Assembly: GCF_900105455.1 (NCBI RefSeq)
Contig: NZ_FNSF01000005.1
Location: 992,001 to 1,056,000, forward strand
Direction of reading: 5' to 3'
Length of the DNA stretch: 64,000 nucleotides
Source: Tenacibaculum sp. MAR_2009_124
GTDB lineage: Bacteria; Bacteroidota; Bacteroidia; Flavobacteriales; Flavobacteriaceae
Of the stretch, positions 52,353 to 59,382 are shown in pieces. The notes below the pieces were generated by a model. The model had not been told where the DNA came from. It saw only the letters and a program-made list of their open reading frames with translations, and did not search any database. Position 1 is the first letter of the stretch. Every line of letters starts with the position of its first letter. A program made the translations under genes and the position numbers.

Positions 52353-53503
52353 TACGAATTAAGTTTTTCCTCTTTTGCATGCAAAAGACGCGTAAGTTTA
52401 ATGGATAAATCTAATAAAATTATTTTAGCATTTCCGTTTCTTTCAATATGGTATTGAGCATCACTTACCTCTTTTTCAATGGTTAAAATGTTTCCACTAT
52501 GAACAAAAGGCGCGAATTTAGCCAAATCAAAGTTAGAGGTTTTTGTTTCTAAAAACACTAAATCAGGAGTCCCGTAATTAAGTAATAATGCCTGGCGGAA
52601 GAATTGCAAACAGTATTGAAGAAATTGCTTTTGTGTTTCTCTTCCAGATTTAGCAATGGTCTCTGACCATCCAATTAAATCTTGAATAACAGCAGCATTT
52701 CCTTTAGCTTTAAAGGCACTTCTAATCCAGGTAATAAACCATTGTTCATAAATGGTGTCATTTGAATCGTTATGAAAAATATGGAGTGCTTTGTTATAAT
52801 TGCCTTCTGATTGATGTGCAATTTTAAGAGCTTCGTTTTCGTTAACACTTTCGTTTTTCACAAGAGTTTTTACAATATCATTTTCAGCAAGTGAAGGGAA
52901 ATATAATGCTTGACATCTTGATTTAATCGTATTTATGATTTGTCCTTCGTCTTCAGCAACCAATAAAAATATAGTTTTACTTGGAGGTTCTTCAATAAGT
53001 TTTAAAAGCTTATTTGAGGCTGCAATATTCATCTTTTCCGCCATCCAAATAATCATAATTTTGAAGCCTCCTTCATATGATTTTAATTGAAGCTTTTTTA
53101 CAACATCTTCGGCTTCATCAACCCCAATTTGACCTTGTTTGTTTTCAACGCCAATATGTTGAAGCCAGTTGTATAGGCTTCCATAAGGTTGTTCGGTTAA
53201 AAAAGAACGCCATTCTTCTAAGAATAAATTGCTTACTGGATGACTTTTTACAGAATCAGTAGTGGTAACAGGAAAAGCAAAATGTAAATCAGGATGCTGT
53301 AGTTTATTACATTTTATTTGACAAGCTTCTGGGTTATCAGAAAAGTTGCATAAAATATGTTGGGCATAAGCTATTGCCATGGGTAAACTTCCAGTTCCTT
53401 CTTTTCCTATAAATAATTGGGCATGTGGAATTCTTCCATTTTCAGAAGATTTTTTTAAATGCTCTTTAATATGTTCTTGCCCGATAATGTCTTCAAAAGT
53501 CAT
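52352..53503 (-). CDS. holB: DNA polymerase III delta' subunit
   Basis: Clamp-loader subunit. 383 residues from the ATG at 53503 (MTFEDIIGQEHIKEHLKKS). RIPHAQLFIGKEGTGSLPMA is a degenerate P-loop, as expected for delta', which does not hydrolyse ATP. A Cys set (CNFSDNPEACQIKCNKL) likely forms the zinc module, and KLLKLIEEPPSKTIFLLVAE and TIKSRCQALYFP are the sensor/SRC region. An upstream in-frame ATG at 53539 would place the promoter box inside the gene. First gene of the operon. Confidence 0.9.
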   Translation of the reverse strand: MTFEDIIGQEHIKEHLKKSSENGRIPHAQLFIGKEGTGSLPMAIAYAQHILCNFSDNPEACQIKCNKLQHPDLHFAFPVTTTDSVKSHPVSNLFLEEWRSFLTEQPYGSLYNWLQHIGVENKQGQIGVDEAEDVVKKLQLKSYEGGFKIMIIWMAEKMNIAASNKLLKLIEEPPSKTIFLLVAEDEGQIINTIKSRCQALYFPSLAENDIVKTLVKNESVNENEALKIAHQSEGNYNKALHIFHNDSNDTIYEQWFITWIRSAFKAKGNAAVIQDLIGWSETIAKSGRETQKQFLQYCLQFFRQALLLNYGTPDLVFLETKTSNFDLAKFAPFVHSGNILTIEKEVSDAQYHIERNGNAKIILLDLSIKLTRLLHAKEEKLNS

Positions 53504-53507
53504 AGTA

Positions 53508-53515
53508 CAAATATA
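53508..53515 (-). promoter_or_regulatory. -7 element directly before the holB start
   Basis: TATATTTG on the minus strand ends 4 bases before the ATG, again suggesting a leaderless mRNA. Confidence 0.55.
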
Positions 53516-53690
53516 CAGTTTCATCTGTTTATTTTTCACTGTTTTTTCTAGCTGATATCAATTGATGGTCGAAATTGCATTAAAAGAAAATTAAAGTAAA
53601 AGCATCGGTCAATTAAAGTTTTGTCTATCGTTTTAGAATTAAAATAAGAGATTCCTATAATAGCTTCAGTTTAGAACGGTTCTATTTTGG

Positions 53691-53698
53691 TATCTTTG
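53691..53698 (+). promoter_or_regulatory. -7 element of the feo operon
   Basis: TATCTTTG. It overlaps an in-frame upstream extension of feoA (from 53687), which therefore cannot be translated from this promoter; the TTG at 53720 is the better start. Confidence 0.6.
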
Positions 53699-53719
53699 CA
53701 AGCTAAATCACCATTTTTT

Positions 53720-53944
53720 TTGAACACAATCGCTACGCTACAAATCGGGGAAAAAGGAATCGTATCAGAGGAATGCCTTGATCGTATACCTTTAAAATTA
53801 TTAGAAATGGGTTGTTTACCCGGAGTAGAGGTAGAGCTTTTACAAATTGCTCCCTTGAATGATCCTATGTATATATGTGTTAATGGAAGTCACCTTGCCA
53901 TTCGTAAAGAAACTGCTTGCCAAATTATAGTTACTAAAATTTAA
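53720..53944 (+). CDS. feoA: FeoA ferrous iron transport protein
   Basis: 74-residue SH3-like partner of FeoB. From the TTG start it reads MNTIATLQIGEKGIVSEECL, then KLLEMGCLPGVEVELLQIAP and GSHLAIRKETACQIIV, the complete FeoA fold. It needs a non-ATG start; the promoter position excludes longer forms. feoB follows 9 bp downstream. Confidence 0.88.
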   Translation: MNTIATLQIGEKGIVSEECLDRIPLKLLEMGCLPGVEVELLQIAPLNDPMYICVNGSHLAIRKETACQIIVTKI

Positions 53945-53953
53945 AAATAAACA

Positions 53954-56059
53954 ATGAGTAATAAATTAAAAGTAAGTTTAATTGGAAATCCAAACACAGG
54001 AAAAACATCATTGTTTAATGAGTTAACAGGATTAAATCAAAAAGTTGGTAACTATCCTGGAGTAACTGTTGACAAAAAGCAAGGAGTATCGAAGCTGAAT
54101 AAGAATACTTCTGCGTTAATAACCGATTTGCCTGGAACCTACAGTATTAATCCTACATCATTAGATGAAAGCATTGTGCTAAAATCGTTATTGAGTAATG
54201 ACCCAAAAGATATTCCTGATGTAATTGTATTGGTGGCTGATGTAGAAAACTTAAAACGAAACTTACTTTTATTTTCTCAAATCCAAGATTTAAAAATTCC
54301 TGTAATTCTTGCCATTAATATGGCAGATCAAATGAATAAAAAAGGAATTTCTATTGATGTAAAAGCTTTGGAATCTGAATTGCAAACTAAGGTGGTTCTG
54401 ATTTCAGTTAGAACAAAAGAAGGTATTCAGGAACTAAAACAAAGTATTGCTGACTTTTCAAAGTTAAAAACACCTTCTAATTTTAAAAGTTTTTACGAAA
54501 AAATTGACGCTGAATATTTTACTTCTTTGGAAAAAGTAAGTAGTCGTTTTTCGGTGTATGAATTATGGTTAATGCTTACTAAAAATCACGATGTTAACTT
54601 ATTATCAGATGAGATTGAAGCGTTAAAATTGTTTAAGAAAGATATTTCAAAACAAAAAAGATACCAGCATAAAGAAACAATATATAGATATCAAAAAATT
54701 AACCAAGTTTTAAAGGAAGTCTATACTATTGATAAGGAAAAAGCTTCGGATTTAAGGAGTAGATTGGATAAGGTTTTTACACATAAAATATTCGGGTATG
54801 TGCTTTTTTTCGGTCTGCTGTTATTAATTTTTCAGTCTGTTTTCGATTGGGCTTCTGCCCCTATGGATTTTATTGATGGGACGTTTGCCGATTTGGCTGA
54901 ATATGTAAAAGGAGTATTGCCAGCGGGTATATTTACGGATTTGCTCACAGATGGAATTATACCAGGAATAGGAGGTGTGGTAATTTTTATTCCGCAGATA
55001 GCAATTTTATTTTTATTTATTGCCATTTTGGAGGAAACTGGTTATATGAGTAGGGTGGTTTTTCTGATGGATAAAATCATGCGTCGATTTGGAATGAACG
55101 GAAAAAGTGTAATTCCTTTAATATCTGGAACAGCTTGTGCGATTCCGGCAGTAATGGCGGCTAGAACTATTTCAAATTGGAAAGAACGTTTGATAACAAT
55201 TTTGGTAACACCTTTTACCACATGTGCTGCTCGATTGCCTGTCTATGCTATTTTAATTGCCTTAATTATTCCAGATAAAAAGATTTTTGGTTTTTTTAGT
55301 TTACAAGGACTTACTTTGCTTAGTTTATACATTTTAGGGTTTGCAACGGCAGTAGTTGCCGCAGTAATTTTACATAAAACACTTAAAATTAAAAGTGCAA
55401 GTTTCTTTGTTGTTGAAATGCCAGATTACAAATTACCTTCTGGAAAGAATATTTTTTTAGAGGTTTTTGAGAAAACAAAAACCTTTGTTCTTGATGCAGG
55501 AAAAATAATCTTAGCCATTTCTATAGTATTATGGTTTTTAGCTTCTCATGGACCATCTTCATACAATACTGTAGAAAAAGATGTAACGGAACAATATTCT
55601 AATTCTGATATTTCGAACTCAGAGTTAGAGCAAAAAATAGCTTCAGGAAAATTAGAAAATTCGTACTTAGGTGTTATTGGTAAAGTAATTGAGCCCACTG
55701 TTGAGCCATTGGGTTATGATTGGAAAATAGGAATAGGTTTAGTAGCTTCTTTTGCTGCAAGAGAGGTGTTTGTAGGTACTTTAGCTACAATTTATAGTGT
55801 TGAAAGTGGTGATGAGGATACAACTACGATAAAAGAAAGAATGGCTTCAGAAATTAACCCAAAAACAGGGAAGAAGCGATTTAATTTTGCTACAGGAATA
55901 TCGCTATTACTTTTTTACGCTTTTGCAATGCAGTGTATGGCAACTTTGGCCATTGTAAAAAGAGAAACGAATAGTTGGAAATGGCCTATGATTCAATTGA
56001 TAGGAATGGGAGTTTTGGCCTATGTTTCTGCTTTAATATCATATCAAATTTTAAGATAA
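53954..56059 (+). CDS. feoB: ferrous iron transporter FeoB
   Basis: 701 residues. N-terminal G protein: G1 GNPNTGKTSL (11-20), G2 GNYPGVTVDKK, G3 DLPGTYS, G4 NMAD. The transmembrane part starts near residue 278, with Gate motifs FTTCAARLPVYAILIALII and the FeoB core GIIPGIGGVVIFIPQIAILF and FAAREVFVGTLATIYSVESG. Imports Fe(II) across the inner membrane. Preceded by feoA and followed with a one-base overlap by a Cys-rich small protein, forming a complete Bacteroidota-type feo operon. Confidence 0.96.
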   Translation: MSNKLKVSLIGNPNTGKTSLFNELTGLNQKVGNYPGVTVDKKQGVSKLNKNTSALITDLPGTYSINPTSLDESIVLKSLLSNDPKDIPDVIVLVADVENLKRNLLLFSQIQDLKIPVILAINMADQMNKKGISIDVKALESELQTKVVLISVRTKEGIQELKQSIADFSKLKTPSNFKSFYEKIDAEYFTSLEKVSSRFSVYELWLMLTKNHDVNLLSDEIEALKLFKKDISKQKRYQHKETIYRYQKINQVLKEVYTIDKEKASDLRSRLDKVFTHKIFGYVLFFGLLLLIFQSVFDWASAPMDFIDGTFADLAEYVKGVLPAGIFTDLLTDGIIPGIGGVVIFIPQIAILFLFIAILEETGYMSRVVFLMDKIMRRFGMNGKSVIPLISGTACAIPAVMAARTISNWKERLITILVTPFTTCAARLPVYAILIALIIPDKKIFGFFSLQGLTLLSLYILGFATAVVAAVILHKTLKIKSASFFVVEMPDYKLPSGKNIFLEVFEKTKTFVLDAGKIILAISIVLWFLASHGPSSYNTVEKDVTEQYSNSDISNSELEQKIASGKLENSYLGVIGKVIEPTVEPLGYDWKIGIGLVASFAAREVFVGTLATIYSVESGDEDTTTIKERMASEINPKTGKKRFNFATGISLLLFYAFAMQCMATLAIVKRETNSWKWPMIQLIGMGVLAYVSALISYQILR

Positions 56060-56175
56060 TGCAAGAACTATTAGCATATATTACTGTTGCAGGCGCCCTG
56101 TTTTTTTTAATAAAGAAATTCTTGTGGAAAGGTAAAAAAAACAAGGGTTGCGACACGAATTGTGGGTGTGGGTAG
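56059..56175 (+). CDS. FeoB-associated Cys-rich small membrane protein
   Basis: 38 residues: one membrane helix (AYITVAGALFFLIKKFLW), a lysine cluster, and a C-terminal CDTNCGCG with three cysteines. Its ATG overlaps the feoB stop codon (TAATG). The length, location and Cys tail match the small FeoB-associated family (the functional analogue of FeoC in many anaerobes and Bacteroidota); the cysteines may hold metal. Confidence 0.82.
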   Translation: MQELLAYITVAGALFFLIKKFLWKGKKNKGCDTNCGCG

Positions 56176-56248
56176 ATGCAATAGCTAGTGCTCGTCTTTG
56201 ACGAGTACCGAGTAAGAAAAATAGAAATTAATTTTTAAAAACAGATAG

Positions 56249-56287
56249 AGCCACGTTATAAGCGATTATAACGTGGTTTATTTTTAT
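56249..56287 (+). terminator. intrinsic terminator of the feo operon
   Basis: GCCACGTTATAA pairs with TTATAACGTGGT around a 4-nt loop and runs into T-rich sequence. A diverged copy occurs in the duplicated unit at 57493. Confidence 0.85.
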
Positions 56288-56346
56288 AAGCTATGGAAAT
56301 TAAATTTGTTTAATCTCGAAAAAATAATTTTTATAGTTCTAAAAAC

Positions 56347-56724
56347 ATGAAGAAACGAATTTATATTACCATTATCATTTTATCATTGTTCTTATCAACC
56401 TGTAAAGATTCAAAGAAAATGGAGGCTAGAGTGATGAAGATTGGAAAAGAATTAGTTATGATGGAAACTAAGGGAGATTTCAGATCAAATGAAAACTTTT
56501 TGGTAAATGATGTAGTCAATGTAGGAAAGAGCTTATTTAACTTAATTCAAACATTAAAACCTTTTGATAATGTTAGATTTAACGTTGAAAAAGGAGATAT
56601 ACCTTATGGAAATGGGAGTGCAGACTATACATTAGAGATTCTTAAACAAGAATTAAACCTTAAAGTAAGATTAAAATACGATTCTAATTATGATCGGTTT
56701 CATCTTTTAGGTTTTTTAACATAA
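56347..56724 (+). CDS. small lipoprotein of the Cys-peptide module, copy 1
   Basis: 125 residues. Signal peptide II: MKKRIYITIIILSLFLSTCK with lipobox Cys19. The mature part is about 107 residues, Lys-rich, with EARVMKIGKELVMMETKGDF, KSLFNLIQTLKPFDNVRFNV and YGNGSADYTLEILKQELNLK. No family recognised. It is almost identical in both DNA and protein to the copy at 57593-57973 apart from a few residues and the C-terminus (FHLLGFLT here). Paired with a secreted Cys-rich peptide gene, it could be an immunity protein, but nothing proves that. Confidence 0.72.
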   Translation: MKKRIYITIIILSLFLSTCKDSKKMEARVMKIGKELVMMETKGDFRSNENFLVNDVVNVGKSLFNLIQTLKPFDNVRFNVEKGDIPYGNGSADYTLEILKQELNLKVRLKYDSNYDRFHLLGFLT

Positions 56725-57010
56725 AATGATCGTTTAATTTAAATCAAGAGACAATAAAGTTACAAGTAAAAAGTAAGAATATGCTTTTTTTTGCGTACAA
56801 TTTATCTCATCATATTCTAAACTAGTTACTTAAAAAACTAAAGATTGTTTGTGTTGTTTTAAGGAATATTATAAAAAACATAAAGTTATGTTATAGCCTT
56901 TAAATCCTAAGGTTCTCAATGTTTATTCTCGTAAATTAGAAGAGAAATATGCGATAAGAAAAGAAAACCTCACTTGAAAACAAGATTATCATTATTCATT
57001 ATAAAAAAAT

Positions 57011-57045
57011 AGACTCAAGCTGTAGGGGTCTTAAAATGCCTACAG
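57011..57045 (+). promoter_or_regulatory. leader hairpins before Cys-peptide gene 1
   Basis: Two alternative pairings: AGACTC with GGGTCT, and CTGTAGG (57020-57026) with CCTACAG (57039-57045). The two stems compete for the same bases. Both are kept in copy 2 with compensating changes. Confidence 0.5.
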
Positions 57046-57073
57046 TGTTATGAAAACAAATAATTATACTATT

Positions 57074-57310
57074 ATGAAAAAACAAATTTTAAATTTAGGT
57101 AAATCTTTAACCAAGTCTCAACAGCAGGATATTTATGGAGGAGTCCCTGGTTATTGTTTTGACAATTCTTCTGGCTACAGAGCAGAATGTAGAGAACTTG
57201 CGTTGAATGAATTTAACGATGGAGGATGTCCTACATGGGATTCATGTTTTTCTTATGGATCAGGAGGTTGTGTAGATATGTGTAGAAGTGCACCAGGAGA
57301 TAGGTACTAA
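57074..57310 (+). CDS. double-glycine leader peptide with six-Cys core, copy 1
   Basis: 78 residues from the ATG at 57074; the alignment with copy 2, whose homology also begins at this ATG, excludes the earlier ATG at 57050. Leader MKKQILNLGKSLTKSQQQDI ends in YGG (22-23), the cleavage signal used by peptidase-containing ABC exporters. The mature part is about 55 residues with Cys at 28, 39, 52, 58, 66 and 70, probably three disulfides. Resembles bacteriocin or other secreted signalling peptides of Bacteroidota. The exporter is not in this window. Confidence 0.8.
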   Translation: MKKQILNLGKSLTKSQQQDIYGGVPGYCFDNSSGYRAECRELALNEFNDGGCPTWDSCFSYGSGGCVDMCRSAPGDRY

Positions 57311-57358
57311 TTTAGAATTCCAAACTAGTTTCTACTAATTAATTAAAAACATTTTGAG

Positions 57359-57396
57359 CCACATTATAAATTAAAAAATATAATGTGGTTTTTTTA
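57359..57396 (+). terminator. intrinsic terminator of Cys-peptide gene 1
   Basis: CCACATTATA and TATAATGTGG form a 10-bp stem followed by a T run. Confidence 0.87.
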
Positions 57397-57492
57397 TTAT
57401 TTATGATAGAAGTAATGAATCAATAGCTAGTGCTAGTCTGTGACGAGTACCGAGTAAGAAAAATAGAAATTAAATTTTAAAAATAGATAAAG

Positions 57493-57526
57493 CCACGTTA
57501 TGAGTAATTGTAACGTGGTTTACTTT
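57493..57526 (+). terminator. duplicated copy of the feo-type terminator
   Basis: CCACGTTA and TAACGTGG with a 10-nt loop, followed by T-rich sequence. It derives from the duplication and would act as a second stop after peptide gene 1. Confidence 0.7.
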
Positions 57527-57592
57527 TTTATAGATAAGAAGAAAATTAAATTTGTTTAATCTCGAAAAAATGATTTTTATAGCTCTAAAAAC

Positions 57593-57973
57593 ATGAAGAA
57601 ACGAACTTATATTACCATTATCATTTTATCATTGTTCTTATCAACCTGTAAAGATTCAAAGAAAATGGAGGCTAGAGTGATGAAGATTGGAAAAGAATTA
57701 GTTATGATGGAAACTAAAGGAGATTTCAGATCAAATGAAAACTTTTTGGTAAATGATGTAGTCAATGTAGGAAAGAGTTTATTTAACTTAATTCAAACAT
57801 TAAAACCTTTTGATAATGTTAGTTTTAACGTTGAAAAAGGAGATATACCTTATGGAAATGGGAGTGCAGACTATACATTAGAGATTCTTAAACAAGAATT
57901 AAACCTTAAAGTAAGATTAAAATACGATTCTAATTATGATCGGTTTCATATTTTAGGGTTCACCTGTAAATAA
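57593..57973 (+). CDS. small lipoprotein of the Cys-peptide module, copy 2
   Basis: 126 residues, lipobox LFLSTCK as in copy 1. The only differences by eye are Thr for Ile at position 5, Ser for Arg in DNVSFNV, and the end FHILGFTCK, which adds a second cysteine. The near identity, against the divergence of the adjacent peptide genes, suggests recent gene conversion or strong constraint. Confidence 0.72.
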   Translation: MKKRTYITIIILSLFLSTCKDSKKMEARVMKIGKELVMMETKGDFRSNENFLVNDVVNVGKSLFNLIQTLKPFDNVSFNVEKGDIPYGNGSADYTLEILKQELNLKVRLKYDSNYDRFHILGFTCK

Positions 57974-58170
57974 ATACCGTTAGTAGACGGATATTGTATG
58001 GTATTTTAAAGTAATATATGTTATAAAACACCTATAGTTTGGCTATAGTCAGTAAAATTGTAGGTTTTAACTATTAATTCTTGTAGATTACAGAAAAAAA
58101 TAAAAGCTTAAAGAGGAAAACTTCATAGACAAACGATCAAGAAAGTTATTTTTAATAATTATAACAGAAT

Positions 58171-58205
58171 AGACTCAATCTGCAAGAGTCTTTAAATGCT
58201 TGTGG
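58171..58205 (+). promoter_or_regulatory. leader hairpins before Cys-peptide gene 2
   Basis: AGACTC with GAGTCT, and CTGCAAG (58180-58186) with CTTGTGG (58199-58205). Compared with copy 1, CTGTAGG/CCTACAG became CTGCAAG/CTTGTGG and GGGTCT became GAGTCT; both stems still pair when G-U is allowed. Confidence 0.5.
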
Positions 58206-58231
58206 AGATATAACCAATTAATTATACTATT

Positions 58232-58471
58232 ATGAAAACACAGATTTTAAATTTAGGAAAATCTTTAACCAAGTCTGAACAAAAAAACATTCAAGGAGGA
58301 GTCGTTCCAAATTCTTGTTTTGACAATTCCCCTGGTTACAGAGCAGAATGTAGAGAAATAGCTTTAAATGAATTCAAGTCTGGAGGATGCCCTACATGGA
58401 ATGCTTGTTTTGTTGGAGGGCCGGGAAATAGTTGCACTGATATGTGTGAAAGCGAACCAGGTGGTAGATAA
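58232..58471 (+). CDS. double-glycine leader peptide with six-Cys core, copy 2
   Basis: 79 residues. Leader MKTQILNLGKSLTKSEQKNI ends in QGG (22-23). The core has Cys at 29, 40, 53, 59, 68 and 72, so spacings x10, x12, x5, x8, x3 compared with x10, x12, x5, x7, x3 in copy 1. The segment GYRAECRE and GGCPTW are shared, while the N-terminal core residues, the loop before Cys5 and the C-terminus differ. Same family as copy 1; presumably exported by the same unlinked ABC transporter. Confidence 0.8.
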   Translation: MKTQILNLGKSLTKSEQKNIQGGVVPNSCFDNSPGYRAECREIALNEFKSGGCPTWNACFVGGPGNSCTDMCESEPGGR

Positions 58472-58522
58472 TAGTTTAGAATTCCAAACTAGTTTCTACT
58501 AATTAATTAAAAACATTTTAAG

Positions 58523-58559
58523 CCACATTATAAATTAAAAAATATAATGTGGTTTTTTT
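58523..58559 (+). terminator. intrinsic terminator of Cys-peptide gene 2
   Basis: CCACATTATA and TATAATGTGG stem followed by seven T, the same as after gene 1. The next 260 bases to the sRNA promoter hold nothing I can support. Confidence 0.87.
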
Positions 58560-58823
58560 ATTATTTATGATAGAATTAATAAATCAATAGCTAGTCTATT
58601 GAATTACAGAACCACGAAATTTGGATTTAATTTATGTTTAAAAAACTGTTTATGAGTTGTTTATGTGTTGTGTTGAGTTGTGGTTTTAAAATTGAAAATG
58701 TTTCAAAACAAGGCATGTGTAAAACGTATGTTTAAGGTAGTGAGGTGTTTATCTGTATACTCCTTTTTTACTACATGCCTACAACATAAGTACTTCACCT
58801 ACTTTTCGCCAAGTATTCAGCGG

Positions 58824-58957
58824 TATATTTGCAGTGTAATTAATATCTCTCTCCCCAAAGTATTAATTATTCCCCCTTTAAAAAATAAAGAAAACAAAAG
58901 CAACAAGCTGTCAAAACAACTCCCCCCCTCATAACGTTTTGGCAGCTTTTTTTCTTT
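58824..58957 (+). ncRNA. predicted sRNA with C-rich loops, with its promoter
   Basis: -7 box TATATTTG at 58824-58831; predicted start near 58836. Hairpin 1: TAATTAATA (58837-58845) pairs perfectly with TATTAATTA (58861-58869), loop containing CTCTCCCC. Linker contains TTCCCCC. Terminator hairpin: AAGCTGTCAAAAC (58905-58917) with GTTTTGGCAGCTT (58936-58948), one G-U, loop containing seven consecutive C, then a T run. Long C runs are very rare in this AT-rich sequence. C-rich loops are a known feature of sRNAs that bind G-rich ribosome-binding regions. Ends are inferred. Confidence 0.72.
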
Positions 58958-59021
58958 TTCGCAGTACAAATAAAATCCTTCAAACCTTATAAAAGTTATT
59001 TGTTGTTATTATTGTCGACTC

Positions 59022-59214
59022 TATATTTGAGTTTGTTACGCAGGAACTGATAATTACAATCAGATTAAGTTTAGATTGTAATACGATTTATAAATCAATC
59101 CCATGGGGTACAGTCATAAGTTTGAATCAAGTTTAATAAAGAAATTTTAGGATTATATAAAAAAGAAAAAATGTCTCAGGGGATTCTATAATTAAAATGC
59201 TAAGACATTTTTAG
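59022..59214 (+). ncRNA. predicted structured noncoding RNA of about 180 nt, with its promoter
   Basis: -7 box TATATTTG at 59022-59029. ATTACAAT pairs with ATTGTAAT (8 bp) near the 5' end, CCCATGGG is self-complementary, and AAAATGTCT pairs with AGACATTTT in a terminator-like hairpin whose loop carries GGGGATTC, the same eight bases as in the terminator loop of the 4.9-6.0 kb sRNAs. It could instead be a long leader of the PQQ-like gene at 59383. The only ORF is 15 codons. Confidence 0.42.
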
Positions 59215-59382
59215 GGGAATAATTAATATACAAGATAGACTAAAGTTAAGAAAAATATTTTAAAAAGCAAAATAGTTAAGAAAAAGTCATTTGTAGAATA
59301 GAATTGTAGTGAGTAAAACTTTTTTACTTTAATAGATTTCCTTTAGTATTGTATTCAAGTAACTACTACTAACCAAAACAAT

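Larger units (their letters stand above)
56179..57420 (+). repeat. first copy of a 1.2-kb tandem duplication (lipoprotein plus Cys peptide)
   Basis: The boundary sequence CAATAGCTAGT occurs at 56179, 57421 and 58585, giving units of 1242 and 1164 bp. Within the unit the order is: shared noncoding segment, terminator-like hairpin, lipoprotein gene, leader hairpins, Cys-rich peptide gene, terminator. Confidence 0.85.
57421..58595 (+). repeat. second copy of the 1.2-kb tandem duplication
   Basis: Starts with CAATAGCTAGT at 57421 and ends with a third partial occurrence at 58585. The lipoprotein gene and the flanking noncoding blocks are nearly identical to copy 1; the peptide gene and the region just before it are clearly more diverged. 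Confidence 0.85.

Noticed and set aside
58680..58934. 84-codon ORF on the plus strand after the Cys-peptide module
   Set aside because: It contains the -7 box and most of the C-rich sRNA including its terminator stem, has low-complexity composition and no translation signal; treated as chance.
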